Source of the DNA: Hyphomicrobiales bacterium
GTDB lineage: Bacteria; Pseudomonadota; Alphaproteobacteria; Rhizobiales; Rhizobiaceae
Direction of reading: 5' to 3'
Assembly: GCA_900466575.1 (NCBI GenBank)
Contig: UBMP01000001.1
Coordinates: forward strand, 140,571 to 204,570
DNA length: 64,000 nt
Below the pieces are notes generated by a model that was given only the letters and a program-made list of their open reading frames with translations, had not been told where the DNA came from and made no database searches. The translations under genes and the position numbers were made by a program. Below, in pieces: positions 1 to 11,739 of this stretch. Numbering within the stretch: the stretch's first letter is position 1; the number at the start of each line of letters is the position of its first letter.

Positions 1-376
1 CCAGCTTTGGCTTCTCATAGGTCTTGCCCATGCTTTCGAAAATGCCCGTCCAGGTGTCTTCGGTGTCGGCGAGAACCTGCGAGACGAACTTCTTCATTGA
101 ATCGTCCTGTGCGGTGTTACTTCCCTGCGACTGGCTGTAGTTCGATCCCACGTGCCCGCTCGGTTCGCCGGAAAGAATCTGCAGGAGATCAACTCCAAAG
201 AAGAGTTTGACCACGAAATAGATGACAACGAAGATGATGATCGTGCGGAAAGAAAATCCGCCGAGCGGAATGCCGCCGGGGATGTTAAACCCGCCGCCGC
301 GCCCCACCGGGCCACCATCGGACTGGCCGCGCACGTCTTCAATATTGTCGGATTCCCGGCGTCCGTTCAGATCCAT
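1..376 (-). CDS. Neutral zinc metallopeptidase, YpfJ/KPN_02809 family (partial, N-terminus only)
   Basis: The frame opens at an ATG at 376 and stays open to the window edge, giving about 125 residues. The protein begins MDLNGRRESDNIED, the usual opening of the YpfJ-type membrane-anchored zinc peptidases. A Gly-rich stretch follows, then one hydrophobic segment (TIIIFVVIYFVVKLFF, about residues 45-60), then the start of the periplasmic part. The HExxH zinc site expected in this family lies outside the window, so activity cannot be judged. Cellular substrates of the family are poorly known. Confidence 0.75.
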   Translation of the reverse strand, partial: MDLNGRRESDNIEDVRGQSDGGPVGRGGGFNIPGGIPLGGFSFRTIIIFVVIYFVVKLFFGVDLLQILSGEPSGHVGSNYSQSQGSNTAQDDSMKKFVSQVLADTEDTWTGIFESMGKTYEKPKL

Positions 377-450
377 TGCGTGCCCCTCTCAACCGCTGAC
401 GTCACTCTTCTATCCGAATTCAACGGCGCGGCAAATCTAAGGCGGGAAGA

Positions 451-1098
451 TCAGCTGACCTTTTCGATCGCGCGCTGATAGGCGGGCCGGGTCTTGATAG
501 CATGCAGCCAGGAATTGATGGAGCGATATTCGGAGCCAAGACCGGCGCGGGTGATGGCGGCCTCGACCGGAAAGCTCATGATGATGTCGGCAGCGGAAAA
601 TTCAGAACCTGCGAACCAGCCGTTTTCCGAAAGCTCGGCTTCCCACAGGTCGGCATTCTCCTTCAACTGCGGATCGAGCATGCGGCTCATGACACTGCCG
701 CTGATAGCCTTCGCAAACGGCTTCATGAAGAAGGGAACCTGCCGCGGGATCATGCCGAAGATCAGCTTCATCACGAGAAGCGGCATGGCCGAACCTTCGG
801 CATAGTGCAGCCAATAGGTATAGGCGAGACGCTCCGGCGTGCCCTTTGCCGGGACCAGCCCCTTCGGATCGTATTTATCCAGAAGGTATTCAAAGATCGC
901 CCCGCTCTCGGCAATTACCAGCCCATCGTCTTCCAGCACCGGCGACTTGCCGAGCGGATGGACCTTCTTCAATTCGTCCGGCGCGCGATAGTCGGGACCG
1001 CGTTTGTAGAACTTGATCTCATAATCGAGACCCAGTTCCTCCATGAGCCAGATCAACCGGTGAGCACGGGAATTGTTGAGGTAGTGGACGATCAGCAC
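451..1098 (-). CDS. Glutathione S-transferase family protein
   Basis: 215 residues, normal for a cytosolic GST. The N-terminal thioredoxin fold (about 1-80) carries the cis-proline site KSPVL (P53) and the glutathione-gamma-glutamyl contact ES at 64-65 (AESGAIFEYLL). The C-terminal helical domain fills the rest, including SAADIIMSFPVEAA. The start MLIVHYLNNSRAHRLIWLM puts Ser10 or Asn8/9 in the region of the catalytic hydroxyl or amide, so a Ser-type bacterial GST is likely. It probably conjugates or reduces electrophiles with glutathione; the substrate cannot be inferred. It is 11 bp from the DUF2306 gene upstream on the same strand, so the two may be co-transcribed. Confidence 0.88.
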   Translation of the reverse strand: MLIVHYLNNSRAHRLIWLMEELGLDYEIKFYKRGPDYRAPDELKKVHPLGKSPVLEDDGLVIAESGAIFEYLLDKYDPKGLVPAKGTPERLAYTYWLHYAEGSAMPLLVMKLIFGMIPRQVPFFMKPFAKAISGSVMSRMLDPQLKENADLWEAELSENGWFAGSEFSAADIIMSFPVEAAITRAGLGSEYRSINSWLHAIKTRPAYQRAIEKVS

Positions 1099-1109
1099 AT
1101 GTTTCTCCG

Positions 1110-1655
1110 TCAGGTATTCTCGATAGATCGAACGTTGCCGGGCCGACGCGATCCAGACCTGAACCGCATGACATACATCGTGTAGGCATAACCCAGCGCA
1201 ACAACCACGGCAGCGGCGATAATGGCGTTCGTCGTCGATTGCGGTGTTGCGCCGGCAGAGCCGTCCAGGAATATTGCGTTCATCAGCCGGCCAGGCCAGA
1301 AGGTGAAGAGCCCCGCTCCGAATATCCCGCCGATATAGGCACTGATCAGGGCGGATTTATGCGCCCGGACATTGCCGCGCCGAATCTGCCAGATCGCCGT
1401 GCCACATGAGACGATTACGACCACGGAAAGGATATGGATCGGGCTGAAATCGCCCCATACCCGGATCTGGTGAATGAAGAAGGTCGAAATCGCCGTCATG
1501 ACCATCAGGATCATCCAGATCCGGCCGAGCAGCTTGTGCCGCGGTGTGCCCTTTCGGGTCAAAAGTACAGTGGCACCGAGAAAAGCTGCCGGCACGACGG
1601 TCAAAACGTGAAACTGTATGGCGAAAGATGCGTCGAGAAGAGGCTGCAGGTTCAT
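1110..1655 (-). CDS. DUF2306 integral membrane protein
   Basis: 181 residues from the ATG at 1655, which has GGAG 8 nt upstream; an in-frame ATG at 1679 lacks this. Four to five hydrophobic segments are visible (for example FHVLTVVPAAFLGATVLL, IWMILMVMTAISTFF, ILSVVVIVSCGTAIW and NAIIAAAVVVALGYAYTM). The RKGTPRHKLLGRIWM segment after the first helix and the RAHKSALISAYIGG segment carry conserved His residues typical of DUF2306 proteins, which resemble small b-type haem membrane proteins. Function is unknown. It lies just upstream of the GST gene. Confidence 0.75.
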   Translation of the reverse strand: MNLQPLLDASFAIQFHVLTVVPAAFLGATVLLTRKGTPRHKLLGRIWMILMVMTAISTFFIHQIRVWGDFSPIHILSVVVIVSCGTAIWQIRRGNVRAHKSALISAYIGGIFGAGLFTFWPGRLMNAIFLDGSAGATPQSTTNAIIAAAVVVALGYAYTMYVMRFRSGSRRPGNVRSIENT

Positions 1656-1747
1656 TTGGCTGGCTCCGGGGGATTGCAACTGCCCCCTGCTTCGTCCAAT
1701 TGTTTCCGCCGATCAAATCCGTCTACGCACGTTGAAGAGGCCTATAC

Positions 1748-2602
1748 GTGAACGGTGGCAAATTGCACTCCGCGCTTCGCGAACTGCAGGACTTCGCAAG
1801 CTCCAGAAATTTCTGGGTCGTGCTTGCGGCCATTGTCGTGCTCTTCACCGCCATCGGACCGTTCAGCACGGGTGAGCATATGGGCGTGCTGCCCCGCTTC
1901 GGTTTCTGGCTGGTGAACATCTTCGTCAGCACCTGGGTCGCCATTCTCATCGTGGTGTTTGCGGAACTGTATCTCGACCGTTTCATAGCCGCTCCGTTCC
2001 CGCGCATGTTCGCCGGCTCGCTTCTCGCGTGCCCCGTGATCGGCTTGACGACGATGCTGATCGTCTATTCGTGGCGCGGGCCCGAACCGTCCTGGCAGGC
2101 CTATCTTGAAAACACGGCCCAGGCCTTCCCGATCTCCATGGTCTTCACGCTGATCTTCTGGGCCTCCATGCGGCATGAGAAACAGATCAAACTGGCAACT
2201 GAAGCCGGTGCCTTCGGGCTCACCCTGCCCCGTGCAGACGCGCAACCTGCCCAGCCCATGGCGCCACCCGCGCCCGAGCCGCCGCCGATGCTCACGCGCC
2301 TGAAGCCGGAAAACCGGGGACCCATCCTGCGTCTGTCGGCCGAAGACCATTACACGCTGACGGTCACCAGTCGCGGGCGGGAACTCATCCTGATCCGCTT
2401 CTCCGATGCGCTGTCCGAACTTGGCGACACCGCGGGCACGCAGATACACCGCTCGCACTGGATCGCCCGCGCCGCCTTTGAGAGCCTGGTGACGAAGGAG
2501 GGAAAACTCCTGGCGCGTCTGAAGGACGGCACGGAGCTTCCCGTCAGCCGCAGCTTTGCGGGGGAAGTGAAGTCAAAGGTCGCGAACTGGACCTGCGAGT
2601 AA
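1748..2602 (+). CDS. Membrane-anchored LytTR-family DNA-binding regulator
   Basis: 284 residues starting at GTG 1748, with GAGG 7 nt upstream. Four hydrophobic segments occupy about residues 22-145 (FWVVLAAIVVLFTAIG, WVAILIVVFAELYL, FAGSLLACPVIGLTTMLIV, FPISMVFTLIFWASM). A Pro-rich linker (about 165-185) leads to a C-terminal LytTR domain (about 190-284) with the typical core LRLSAEDHYTLTVTSRG, IHRSHWIA and LKDGTELPVSRSF. LytTR domains bind DNA directly; membrane-tethered forms are common in alphaproteobacteria and probably respond to a membrane or extracellular cue. The gene diverges from the DUF2306 gene. No cognate kinase is adjacent. Confidence 0.85.
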   Translation: MNGGKLHSALRELQDFASSRNFWVVLAAIVVLFTAIGPFSTGEHMGVLPRFGFWLVNIFVSTWVAILIVVFAELYLDRFIAAPFPRMFAGSLLACPVIGLTTMLIVYSWRGPEPSWQAYLENTAQAFPISMVFTLIFWASMRHEKQIKLATEAGAFGLTLPRADAQPAQPMAPPAPEPPPMLTRLKPENRGPILRLSAEDHYTLTVTSRGRELILIRFSDALSELGDTAGTQIHRSHWIARAAFESLVTKEGKLLARLKDGTELPVSRSFAGEVKSKVANWTCE

Positions 2603-2609
2603 TTTCGGA

Positions 2610-3536
2610 TCAAGCGGCTTTCGGTCGCGCCATCCAGATACCCCACAGGATGATCATCCCGCCGCCGGCCTGCAGCAGCGAAACCGGCTCATCGAGCAAT
2701 ATCCAGGCAATGATTGCCGCCGCAATCGCCTCCAGGAAGATGACCAGCGACGAGAACACCGTCGGCAGCCGTCCGAGCGCAATGGAAAGCAACCCCTGCC
2801 CGCCCGCGTGGCTGACGAAGGCGAGCGTGAGCAGGATCCCCCAGCCATAACCGCTCTTCGGCAGGATATGCGGTTCCATGACATAGGCACCGACGAACAG
2901 AAGTGCCGCCGTGATCAGGCTCATCTCGAAGGTGACGCGCGCCGCGCCGCTCTTCAGCCGTGCGGCGCCGACGCAGAGAAAATAGAGACCGAAGAAGACA
3001 CCGGTGACGATGCCCATCGCATCGCCGAGCGCATGCGCGGGATTGAAAGCGAGGCTTTCGGCAACGAGCGCCGCACCCCCGACGAGGCAGAGCCCGAGCC
3101 CTAACAATGTCATGCGGCTGACCCGCTGGCGCAGCAGCAACCAGCCGAAGATCACCACCCAGAGCGGCGCCATCGTTGCGAAGAAGGTGCCGTTGGCAAT
3201 GCTCGTGTGCATGACCGTCAGGTGCCAGAAGAACAGATCGCCGGTGAAGGCAAGACCGGCGAGAACGGTGGCCAGCGGAAAACGCGCACGCGGCGCATCC
3301 GGCCGTTGGCGCTCTTCCTGCAGCATCCAGAACCAGAGGACCGGCAGCGCAAGAAAAACGCGCCAGAAGGCACTGGCATAGGGGCCGACATCGGCAAGCC
3401 GCACCAGCGAAGGCGAAATGCTCATGGCAAGCGCTGCCGCAATCATCGCGACAAGACCCAGCGCAAAGCCTGCCGGTCGCGCGGAAACAGTTGCGACTGC
3501 TGGAGTTTCGGGCTTCGGGGAAGCATCTATGGTCAT
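2610..3536 (-). CDS. DMT-superfamily (EamA) inner-membrane transporter
   Basis: 308 residues with ten predicted membrane helices in two EamA repeats, for example ALGLVAMIAAALAMSISPSL near the start and LVIFLEAIAAAIIAWILLDEPV in the second half. The second repeat carries the family-typical ExxAA and DEP motifs. Such proteins export metabolites or amino acids across the inner membrane; the substrate is not deducible. It converges on the LytTR gene with only 7 bp between stops. A second EamA paralogue lies at 22425. Confidence 0.85.
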   Translation of the reverse strand: MTIDASPKPETPAVATVSARPAGFALGLVAMIAAALAMSISPSLVRLADVGPYASAFWRVFLALPVLWFWMLQEERQRPDAPRARFPLATVLAGLAFTGDLFFWHLTVMHTSIANGTFFATMAPLWVVIFGWLLLRQRVSRMTLLGLGLCLVGGAALVAESLAFNPAHALGDAMGIVTGVFFGLYFLCVGAARLKSGAARVTFEMSLITAALLFVGAYVMEPHILPKSGYGWGILLTLAFVSHAGGQGLLSIALGRLPTVFSSLVIFLEAIAAAIIAWILLDEPVSLLQAGGGMIILWGIWMARPKAA

Positions 3537-3626
3537 GGGCGGGCTTTCGGGGGAAAATAACTCCCGCCTTCTGACATAATCGCGACGTCAAGGAAACGTC
3601 TTTTTCAGCCGCCTCATCGGGCTGGA

Positions 3627-3670
3627 GCAATTCCAGGAGAAGCCGGACGTGATTTTTCGTCCGGAATTGC
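3627..3670. repeat. REP-like palindromic repeat, copy 1
   Basis: GCAATTCC at 3627-3634 is the inverted repeat of GGAATTGC at 3663-3670. Nested inside is CCGGACG (3643-3649) against CGTCCGG (3658-3664). This is the layout of the short extragenic palindromes common in Rhizobium and Agrobacterium chromosomes. It lies between a DMT transporter gene and a MarR gene. A degenerate second copy is at 37866-37908. Confidence 0.6.
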
Positions 3671-3735
3671 GCAGAAACGAGCCGTTAGTGCATTTCGGCT
3701 GATCCGGCTTTCATCGGAAATGCCCTGGAAGAAAA

Positions 3736-4248
3736 TCAGACTTCCGAAGACTTAGCCCGTTGCTCGAATTCATCGACAAACTTGAGGTACAGCCGCCCAA
3801 AATGCGCGATATCCTCTGGACTCCAGTCGGCGACGATGGACTCGATCAGATCGCGCTTCACGCTCTGCGCCTCCCGGAAATAGGCTCGCGCCTTGTCGGT
3901 GAGTTCGACGACCGCACGGCGCGCATCAGCCTGAGAGACGGAGCGGACGAGGAATTCGCCCTGCACGAGTTCGGAAATCAGCCGGCTGCTGCGCGAGGGA
4001 TCGACATGCATCATATCCGCAACCGCCCCCACCGTGACCTCGCCCGTCTCCGAAATCCGCCTGACAGCTTCAATGACATCGAGATGGGACAGTTCGAGCG
4101 TCGGTGCGGCCCGTTTCATGGCCATGCGCCCGATGATGCGACGGCCGATCATCAGACGCATGCGCGACATCGCCTGTCCGATCAGAGCGATATCGGCTGA
4201 CGTTTCTGGCTTTGCGCGGTCAGGCGCGTGTTCGGCATGGGCGGTCAT
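3736..4248 (-). CDS. MarR-family transcriptional regulator
   Basis: 170 residues. The winged-helix core runs from about residue 45 to 135: LELSHLDVIEAVRRI, the recognition region TVGAVADMMHVDPSRSSRLI, and the wing with the MarR-typical DARRAVVELTDKARAYF. The gene diverges from the MFS exporter at 4389 with a 140-bp shared control region. This is the standard arrangement in which a MarR protein represses an efflux pump and itself and is released by a small aromatic ligand. The regulator-exporter pairing is inferred from position. Confidence 0.85.
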   Translation of the reverse strand: MTAHAEHAPDRAKPETSADIALIGQAMSRMRLMIGRRIIGRMAMKRAAPTLELSHLDVIEAVRRISETGEVTVGAVADMMHVDPSRSSRLISELVQGEFLVRSVSQADARRAVVELTDKARAYFREAQSVKRDLIESIVADWSPEDIAHFGRLYLKFVDEFEQRAKSSEV

Positions 4249-4317
4249 GGAAAATACGGGTCCCCTAGGTCTCGTTCATGCATAACAAATTTATCTGCGT
4301 TTGTCACGCATATGAAT

Positions 4318-4346
4318 TTGACATTTGTTTGCTACAGGCACATAAA
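4318..4346 (+). promoter_or_regulatory. Sigma70-type promoter of the MFS exporter
   Basis: TTGACA at 4318-4323, a 17-nt spacer and CATAAA at 4341-4346. This predicts transcription from about 4353 and supports the ATG at 4389 over the earlier in-frame ATG at 4278, which lies upstream of the promoter. The MarR protein presumably binds in this AT-rich interval. Confidence 0.65.
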
Positions 4347-4388
4347 CGCACAACTCGCCTTGAGCTACTCTATCGAGATTGCTTTGTC

Positions 4389-5918
4389 ATGCACAACCGT
4401 ATCAAGCCTGCCCCTGCAGAATCCGAAATTCATCACGAAGCACCGATGGCGCTCGACCATCGGCGCCGCCTGATCGTCTTCGCCTTCCTGCTGACCGGGG
4501 TGTTCATGGCAACGCTCGACAACCAGATCGTCGCGACAGCGCTCCCGACCATCGTCGGGGAATTCGGACAGCTGGAGCGCTTCGGCTGGGTCGGCTCCGC
4601 CTACCTCCTCGCATCCAGCGCCGTCATGCCGCTCTATGGCAAGCTGGGGGACCTCTTCGGCCGGAAATATGTAATGATGGCCGCCGTCTTCATCTTCACG
4701 CTCGGTTCCGCAACCTGCGGCCTTGCTGTCTCCATGGACACGCTCATTGCCGCCCGCGTCCTGCAGGCACTCGGTGGGGGCGGCATCATGGTTTCGATCT
4801 TCTCGATCAATGCCGACCTCTTCGAGCCCCGCGAAAGGGCGAAATACCAGAGCTATTCGAGCCTCATGCTGATGCTTTCCGGTGCGGTCGGTCCGGCACT
4901 GGGTGGCGTGATGAGCGACCTGTTCGGCTGGCGGTCGATATTCCTCGTCAACCTTCCTATCGGCCTCGTTGTGCTCATCGGCATTGGCGCTATGCTGCCC
5001 TACAAGCGCCCACACCGCAAACCGAAGATCGACTATCTCGGCGCGATCCTGATTGCTGCGGCCATCGCGAGCTTCGTTCTCTGGGCGGACAGTTCGGAAC
5101 TTTTCGGCGGTCTGCTTGCCCCGCAAAGCCTCGCCATCCTCGGCATAGGCGCACTCTGCATCGTCATCTGGATACAGGTGGAAAAGCGGGTCGCCGAACC
5201 CGTCGTTCCCCTCAGCCTGTTCTCGAAATCGACTGTCAACTTGCTGCTCATCTATTCCATGGCAAGTGGCGCCATCGGCATCGGTCTTTCGACCTATATC
5301 GCGCTGTACCTGCAATCCGCCGTGGGCCTGACGCCCACCAATGCCGGCCTCTTCTTCATCCCGCTGACCGGGGGCATTGCCATCGGGTCGTTGACGTCCG
5401 GCCGCATCATGTCGAGCACCGGCCGCTACAAGATTTTCGCTGTGATTTCCGGCGTTTCAGCCGTGGTGGCGTTGACCACCCTCGCTTTCCTGCCGCTCTC
5501 GGCGCCGCTCTGGGCCATCGCGCCACTGCTTCTGATCAACGGTCTGGGCATAGGCGTTGCACAGCAGGTGCCCGTCCTGGGTGTGCAGAACGCCGCAGAC
5601 AAGCGTGATACGGGCGCGGCAACCGGCGTCGTCACCCTCACGCGCATGGGTGGAGCCTCCATCGGCATCTCGGTCTATGGCGCGATCCTGGCCGCCAGCG
5701 TCGCCCACCTGACCGTGCCCATCCCGGGCGTCGACGACATCGAAAAGCTGACCCCGAAGGACGTGTCGGGCCTGCCGGAAGCGGCACGACAATCCGTCGC
5801 CGCCGTCTATCACAGCGCTTTCCACCCGCTCTTCCTCACGGGGGCAGCGATAGGGCTTGTCGCGCTGATCTGCGCGTTGAGCCTGAAGAATGTACAACTG
5901 CCGGTCAGGAAGAGCTGA
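4389..5918 (+). CDS. MFS multidrug efflux transporter, DHA2 (EmrB/QacA-like) family
   Basis: 509 residues from the ATG at 4389. About 14 hydrophobic helices are visible. Family motifs include the D1-type TLDNQIVATALPTIVGEF in helix 1, the MFS loop GKLGDLFGRKYVM after helix 2, and the antiporter motif C region ALGGVMSDLFGWRSIFLVN. It probably exports hydrophobic drugs or metabolites in exchange for protons. The divergent MarR gene at 3736-4248 is its likely local repressor. The end is isolated, with about 200 bp before carB. Confidence 0.88.
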   Translation: MHNRIKPAPAESEIHHEAPMALDHRRRLIVFAFLLTGVFMATLDNQIVATALPTIVGEFGQLERFGWVGSAYLLASSAVMPLYGKLGDLFGRKYVMMAAVFIFTLGSATCGLAVSMDTLIAARVLQALGGGGIMVSIFSINADLFEPRERAKYQSYSSLMLMLSGAVGPALGGVMSDLFGWRSIFLVNLPIGLVVLIGIGAMLPYKRPHRKPKIDYLGAILIAAAIASFVLWADSSELFGGLLAPQSLAILGIGALCIVIWIQVEKRVAEPVVPLSLFSKSTVNLLLIYSMASGAIGIGLSTYIALYLQSAVGLTPTNAGLFFIPLTGGIAIGSLTSGRIMSSTGRYKIFAVISGVSAVVALTTLAFLPLSAPLWAIAPLLLINGLGIGVAQQVPVLGVQNAADKRDTGAATGVVTLTRMGGASIGISVYGAILAASVAHLTVPIPGVDDIEKLTPKDVSGLPEAARQSVAAVYHSAFHPLFLTGAAIGLVALICALSLKNVQLPVRKS

Positions 5919-5992
5919 CACCGGCAGGTACCCGCGCGCACGCGGCCTCCGACAAACCGAAAACTTTCCCCCGGAAACCGCGATTTTCGGGG

Positions 5993-6021
5993 TTGGTTTC
6001 CACAAAGACATTCCCTATAAG
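5993..6021 (+). promoter_or_regulatory. Candidate carB promoter
   Basis: TTGGTT (5993-5998), a 17-nt spacer and TATAAG (6016-6021). The -10 matches five of six consensus bases; the -35 is weak. A start near 6028 would leave a leader of about 88 nt that contains the hairpin at 6055-6085. Confidence 0.5.
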
Positions 6022-6046
6022 GCCCACCTAGCCTTTAAGTCACGAA

Positions 6047-6094
6047 GCCTGCACCCGGCACGGTCCTGAACCGTCGCCGGTTTTTGACGCAGGC
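6047..6094 (+). promoter_or_regulatory. Terminator-like hairpin in the carB leader (candidate attenuator)
   Basis: CCGGCACGGT (6055-6064) pairs with ACCGT-C-GCCGG (6070-6080) around a 5-nt loop, with one bulged C, and is followed by TTTTT (6081-6085). An outer helix can also form between GCCTGC (6047-6052) and GCAGGC (6089-6094). The structure lies between the candidate promoter and carB, where termination would control carB expression. The next gene upstream ends at 5918, so it could instead terminate read-through from the MFS gene. Confidence 0.45.
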
Positions 6095-6115
6095 CTAAAA
6101 TATGGAAATGACGCC

Positions 6116-9601
<3,486 letters not shown>

Positions 9602-9626
9602 GCTTTTTGGCAGACGAGCTTAATCA

Positions 9627-9658
9627 GAAGGCGGGCCAGGTGCCCGCCTTCTTGTTTT
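9627..9658 (+). terminator. Rho-independent terminator of carB
   Basis: GAAGGCGGGC (9627-9636), loop CAGGT, GCCCGCCTTC (9642-9651), then TTGTTTT. A perfect 10-bp stem located 25 bp after the carB stop. Confidence 0.85.
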
Positions 9659-9738
9659 CGGCGTACCATCACCCAATTGTCACAAGTCCTACACACAAGC
9701 CTGCTTCTCTCCGGCAAAACGTGGATAGGATTTAACAA

Positions 9739-10641
9739 ATGCAATATGACCTCGAGCGTATCAAAACCGAAATCGCCGACAGCTTCGATGAGGAGCTGGA
9801 GCTGCAGATGGACGAGGATCAGCTCGATGAGCTTGTCGTCGAGGGCATGACGCATGAGGCCGAGCCGACGCTCGACCGCAAGATCTATTTTCGCGAACTC
9901 TTCCGTCTCCAGCACGAGCTGGTTCGCCTCCAGGACTGGATCCAGCACAAGAAGCTGAAGGTCGTGGTGATCTTCGAAGGCCGCGATTCCGCCGGCAAGG
10001 GAGGCGCGATCAAGCGCGTGACGCAGCGGCTGAACCCGCGCGTCTGCCGCGTCGTCGCACTCCCCGCCCCCACCGAGCGCGAGCGTCACCAGTGGTATTT
10101 CCAGCGCTATGTGCCGCACCTGCCGAGCGCCGGCGAAATGGTTCTCTTCGACCGCTCCTGGTATAACCGCGCCGGGGTCGAACGCGTCATGGGCTTCTGC
10201 AACAAGGACGAACTGGAGGAATTCTTCCGCTCTGTTCCCGAGTTCGAGCGGATGCTCGTTCGCTCCGGCATCATCCTCATCAAATACTGGTTCTCGATCA
10301 CCGACGAGGAACAGGAATTCCGCTTCAAGATGCGCATCCACGACCCCCTGAAGCAATGGAAGCTTTCTCCCATGGACCTCGAAAGCCGCGTTCATTGGGA
10401 AGACTACACCAAGGCGAAGGAAGAAATGCTGGAGCGCACCCATACGCAGGAGTCACCGTGGTGGGTTGTCGAGGCCGTCGACAAGAAGCGCGCCCGTCTG
10501 AACTGCATCGCGCATCTTCTCCAGCAAATTCCCTATGAGGAAGTGCCGCGCCCGACCATCGACCTTCCCGAGCGCGTTCATCATGACGACTATTACCGCA
10601 AGCCGGTGCCGGACGACATGTACGTGCCGAAACTCTATTGA
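9739..10641 (+). CDS. ppk2: Polyphosphate kinase 2
   Basis: 300 residues, the length of a single-domain PPK2. The Walker A-like loop GRDSAGKGG lies at 81-89 and the Walker B/lid region FDRSWYNRAG at 137-146. Also present are VVALPAPTERERHQWYFQRY and a C-terminal SPWWVVEAVDKKRARLN. PPK2 enzymes use polyphosphate to phosphorylate nucleotides (or the reverse), linking phosphate stores to nucleotide pools. The class I/II distinction cannot be made by eye. The gene is monocistronic, between the carB terminator and a GGDEF gene. Confidence 0.93.
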   Translation: MQYDLERIKTEIADSFDEELELQMDEDQLDELVVEGMTHEAEPTLDRKIYFRELFRLQHELVRLQDWIQHKKLKVVVIFEGRDSAGKGGAIKRVTQRLNPRVCRVVALPAPTERERHQWYFQRYVPHLPSAGEMVLFDRSWYNRAGVERVMGFCNKDELEEFFRSVPEFERMLVRSGIILIKYWFSITDEEQEFRFKMRIHDPLKQWKLSPMDLESRVHWEDYTKAKEEMLERTHTQESPWWVVEAVDKKRARLNCIAHLLQQIPYEEVPRPTIDLPERVHHDDYYRKPVPDDMYVPKLY

Positions 10642-10851
10642 GCGCCTTTTTGATCCGGAACGGTACAAAATGCCGCTCTTCTTTACCGCCGGATTAACAG
10701 ACGTCCGCGTAATTTAAGTCTCTCGTAGACGCTTCTTCAGCAGACTTGATTTATAACAAGTCAGGCAGGACCGGGGCATATTCAGACGCTTCGGCCCTGC
10801 AGTCCGACCGAGGCAGGAATCCTCTGCCGTGCGGACGCGAGGAACACGGCC

Positions 10852-11640
10852 GTGAAGCCAGCCAAACTGAGCATGCGGGATTATGCGGTGATCATGGCGG
10901 TCACGCTGGCCTTCACCAGCGTGGCGACGCTTCTCGTCTTCGCCATCGACTACACCAATCTGATGGCGCAGAGCGCAGAGCAGCGCTGGAGAGATATTCG
11001 CAGCGACATCCTGAACCCGGTTCTCATCGGCGGGCCGACATTCTTCTACCTCTTCTCGAAGCTGCGCCAGCTGGCGCTGACACGCAAGATGCTGGAGCGG
11101 CTTGCCTTCACTGACAGCCTGACGGGAATTTTCAACCGGCGCGCCTTCCACAATGCGGTCGAGCCGGTCCTGCTTTCCGACGTGCCCGTTGCGGCGGCCA
11201 TGATGGTCCTCGACGTCGACCATTTCAAGAAAGTCAACGACACCTACGGCCATCATACGGGCGACGAGGCTTTGGTCGCCGTGACCGAGGCCATCAAGGC
11301 ATGCCTCAACGAGGACGAAGTCTTCGGGCGCATTGGCGGTGAAGAGTTTGCCGTCTTCACACGCTGTGCAACGCCGGGATTGGCCGCCCTGCAGGCGGAG
11401 CGATTGCGCGCCGCCGTCGCGGCATCCGACTTCGGCAACGCACTCCAGTCCTCCAGGCTGACGATCAGCATCGGTGTTGCCTTCAGCGACACATCGACCA
11501 CCTATGAGCAACTGTATCGTGAAGCGGATGCATGTCTCTATGAGGCAAAACAGAGAGGTCGCGATTGCGTCGTCGTCACCTTCCGCGACCGGCCCCGCGC
11601 CTTTGGCGACAAGATTTCATCGAGCGTAAGCGCCGCCTGA
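10852..11640 (+). CDS. Membrane diguanylate cyclase (GGDEF domain)
   Basis: 262 residues from GTG 10852. Two hydrophobic segments (about 12-33 and 55-68) precede a complete GGDEF domain. It contains DSLTGIFNRRAF, the metal-binding MVLDVDHFKKVNDTYGH and the active-site variant GGEEF at 162-166, which is known to be active in other cyclases. The residues five positions before GGEEF are NEDE, so no RxxD inhibitory I-site is present and product inhibition at that site is unlikely. It probably makes c-di-GMP at the inner membrane. The signal it senses is unknown. Confidence 0.88.
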   Translation: MKPAKLSMRDYAVIMAVTLAFTSVATLLVFAIDYTNLMAQSAEQRWRDIRSDILNPVLIGGPTFFYLFSKLRQLALTRKMLERLAFTDSLTGIFNRRAFHNAVEPVLLSDVPVAAAMMVLDVDHFKKVNDTYGHHTGDEALVAVTEAIKACLNEDEVFGRIGGEEFAVFTRCATPGLAALQAERLRAAVAASDFGNALQSSRLTISIGVAFSDTSTTYEQLYREADACLYEAKQRGRDCVVVTFRDRPRAFGDKISSSVSAA

Positions 11641-11739
11641 AAATCCCCGCGTCGATTATCTCTTGCGTCCTTTCTCCAACGGATTATCGGTGGCGGCTGC
11701 GAAAGAACTGGTGACAGCGACGGCAGAGAGGCGCAATCC

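Noticed and set aside
4278..4388. N-terminal extension of the MFS exporter from ATG 4278
   Set aside because: The extension is upstream of the TTGACA-N17-CATAAA promoter and is rich in Cys/His without membrane character.
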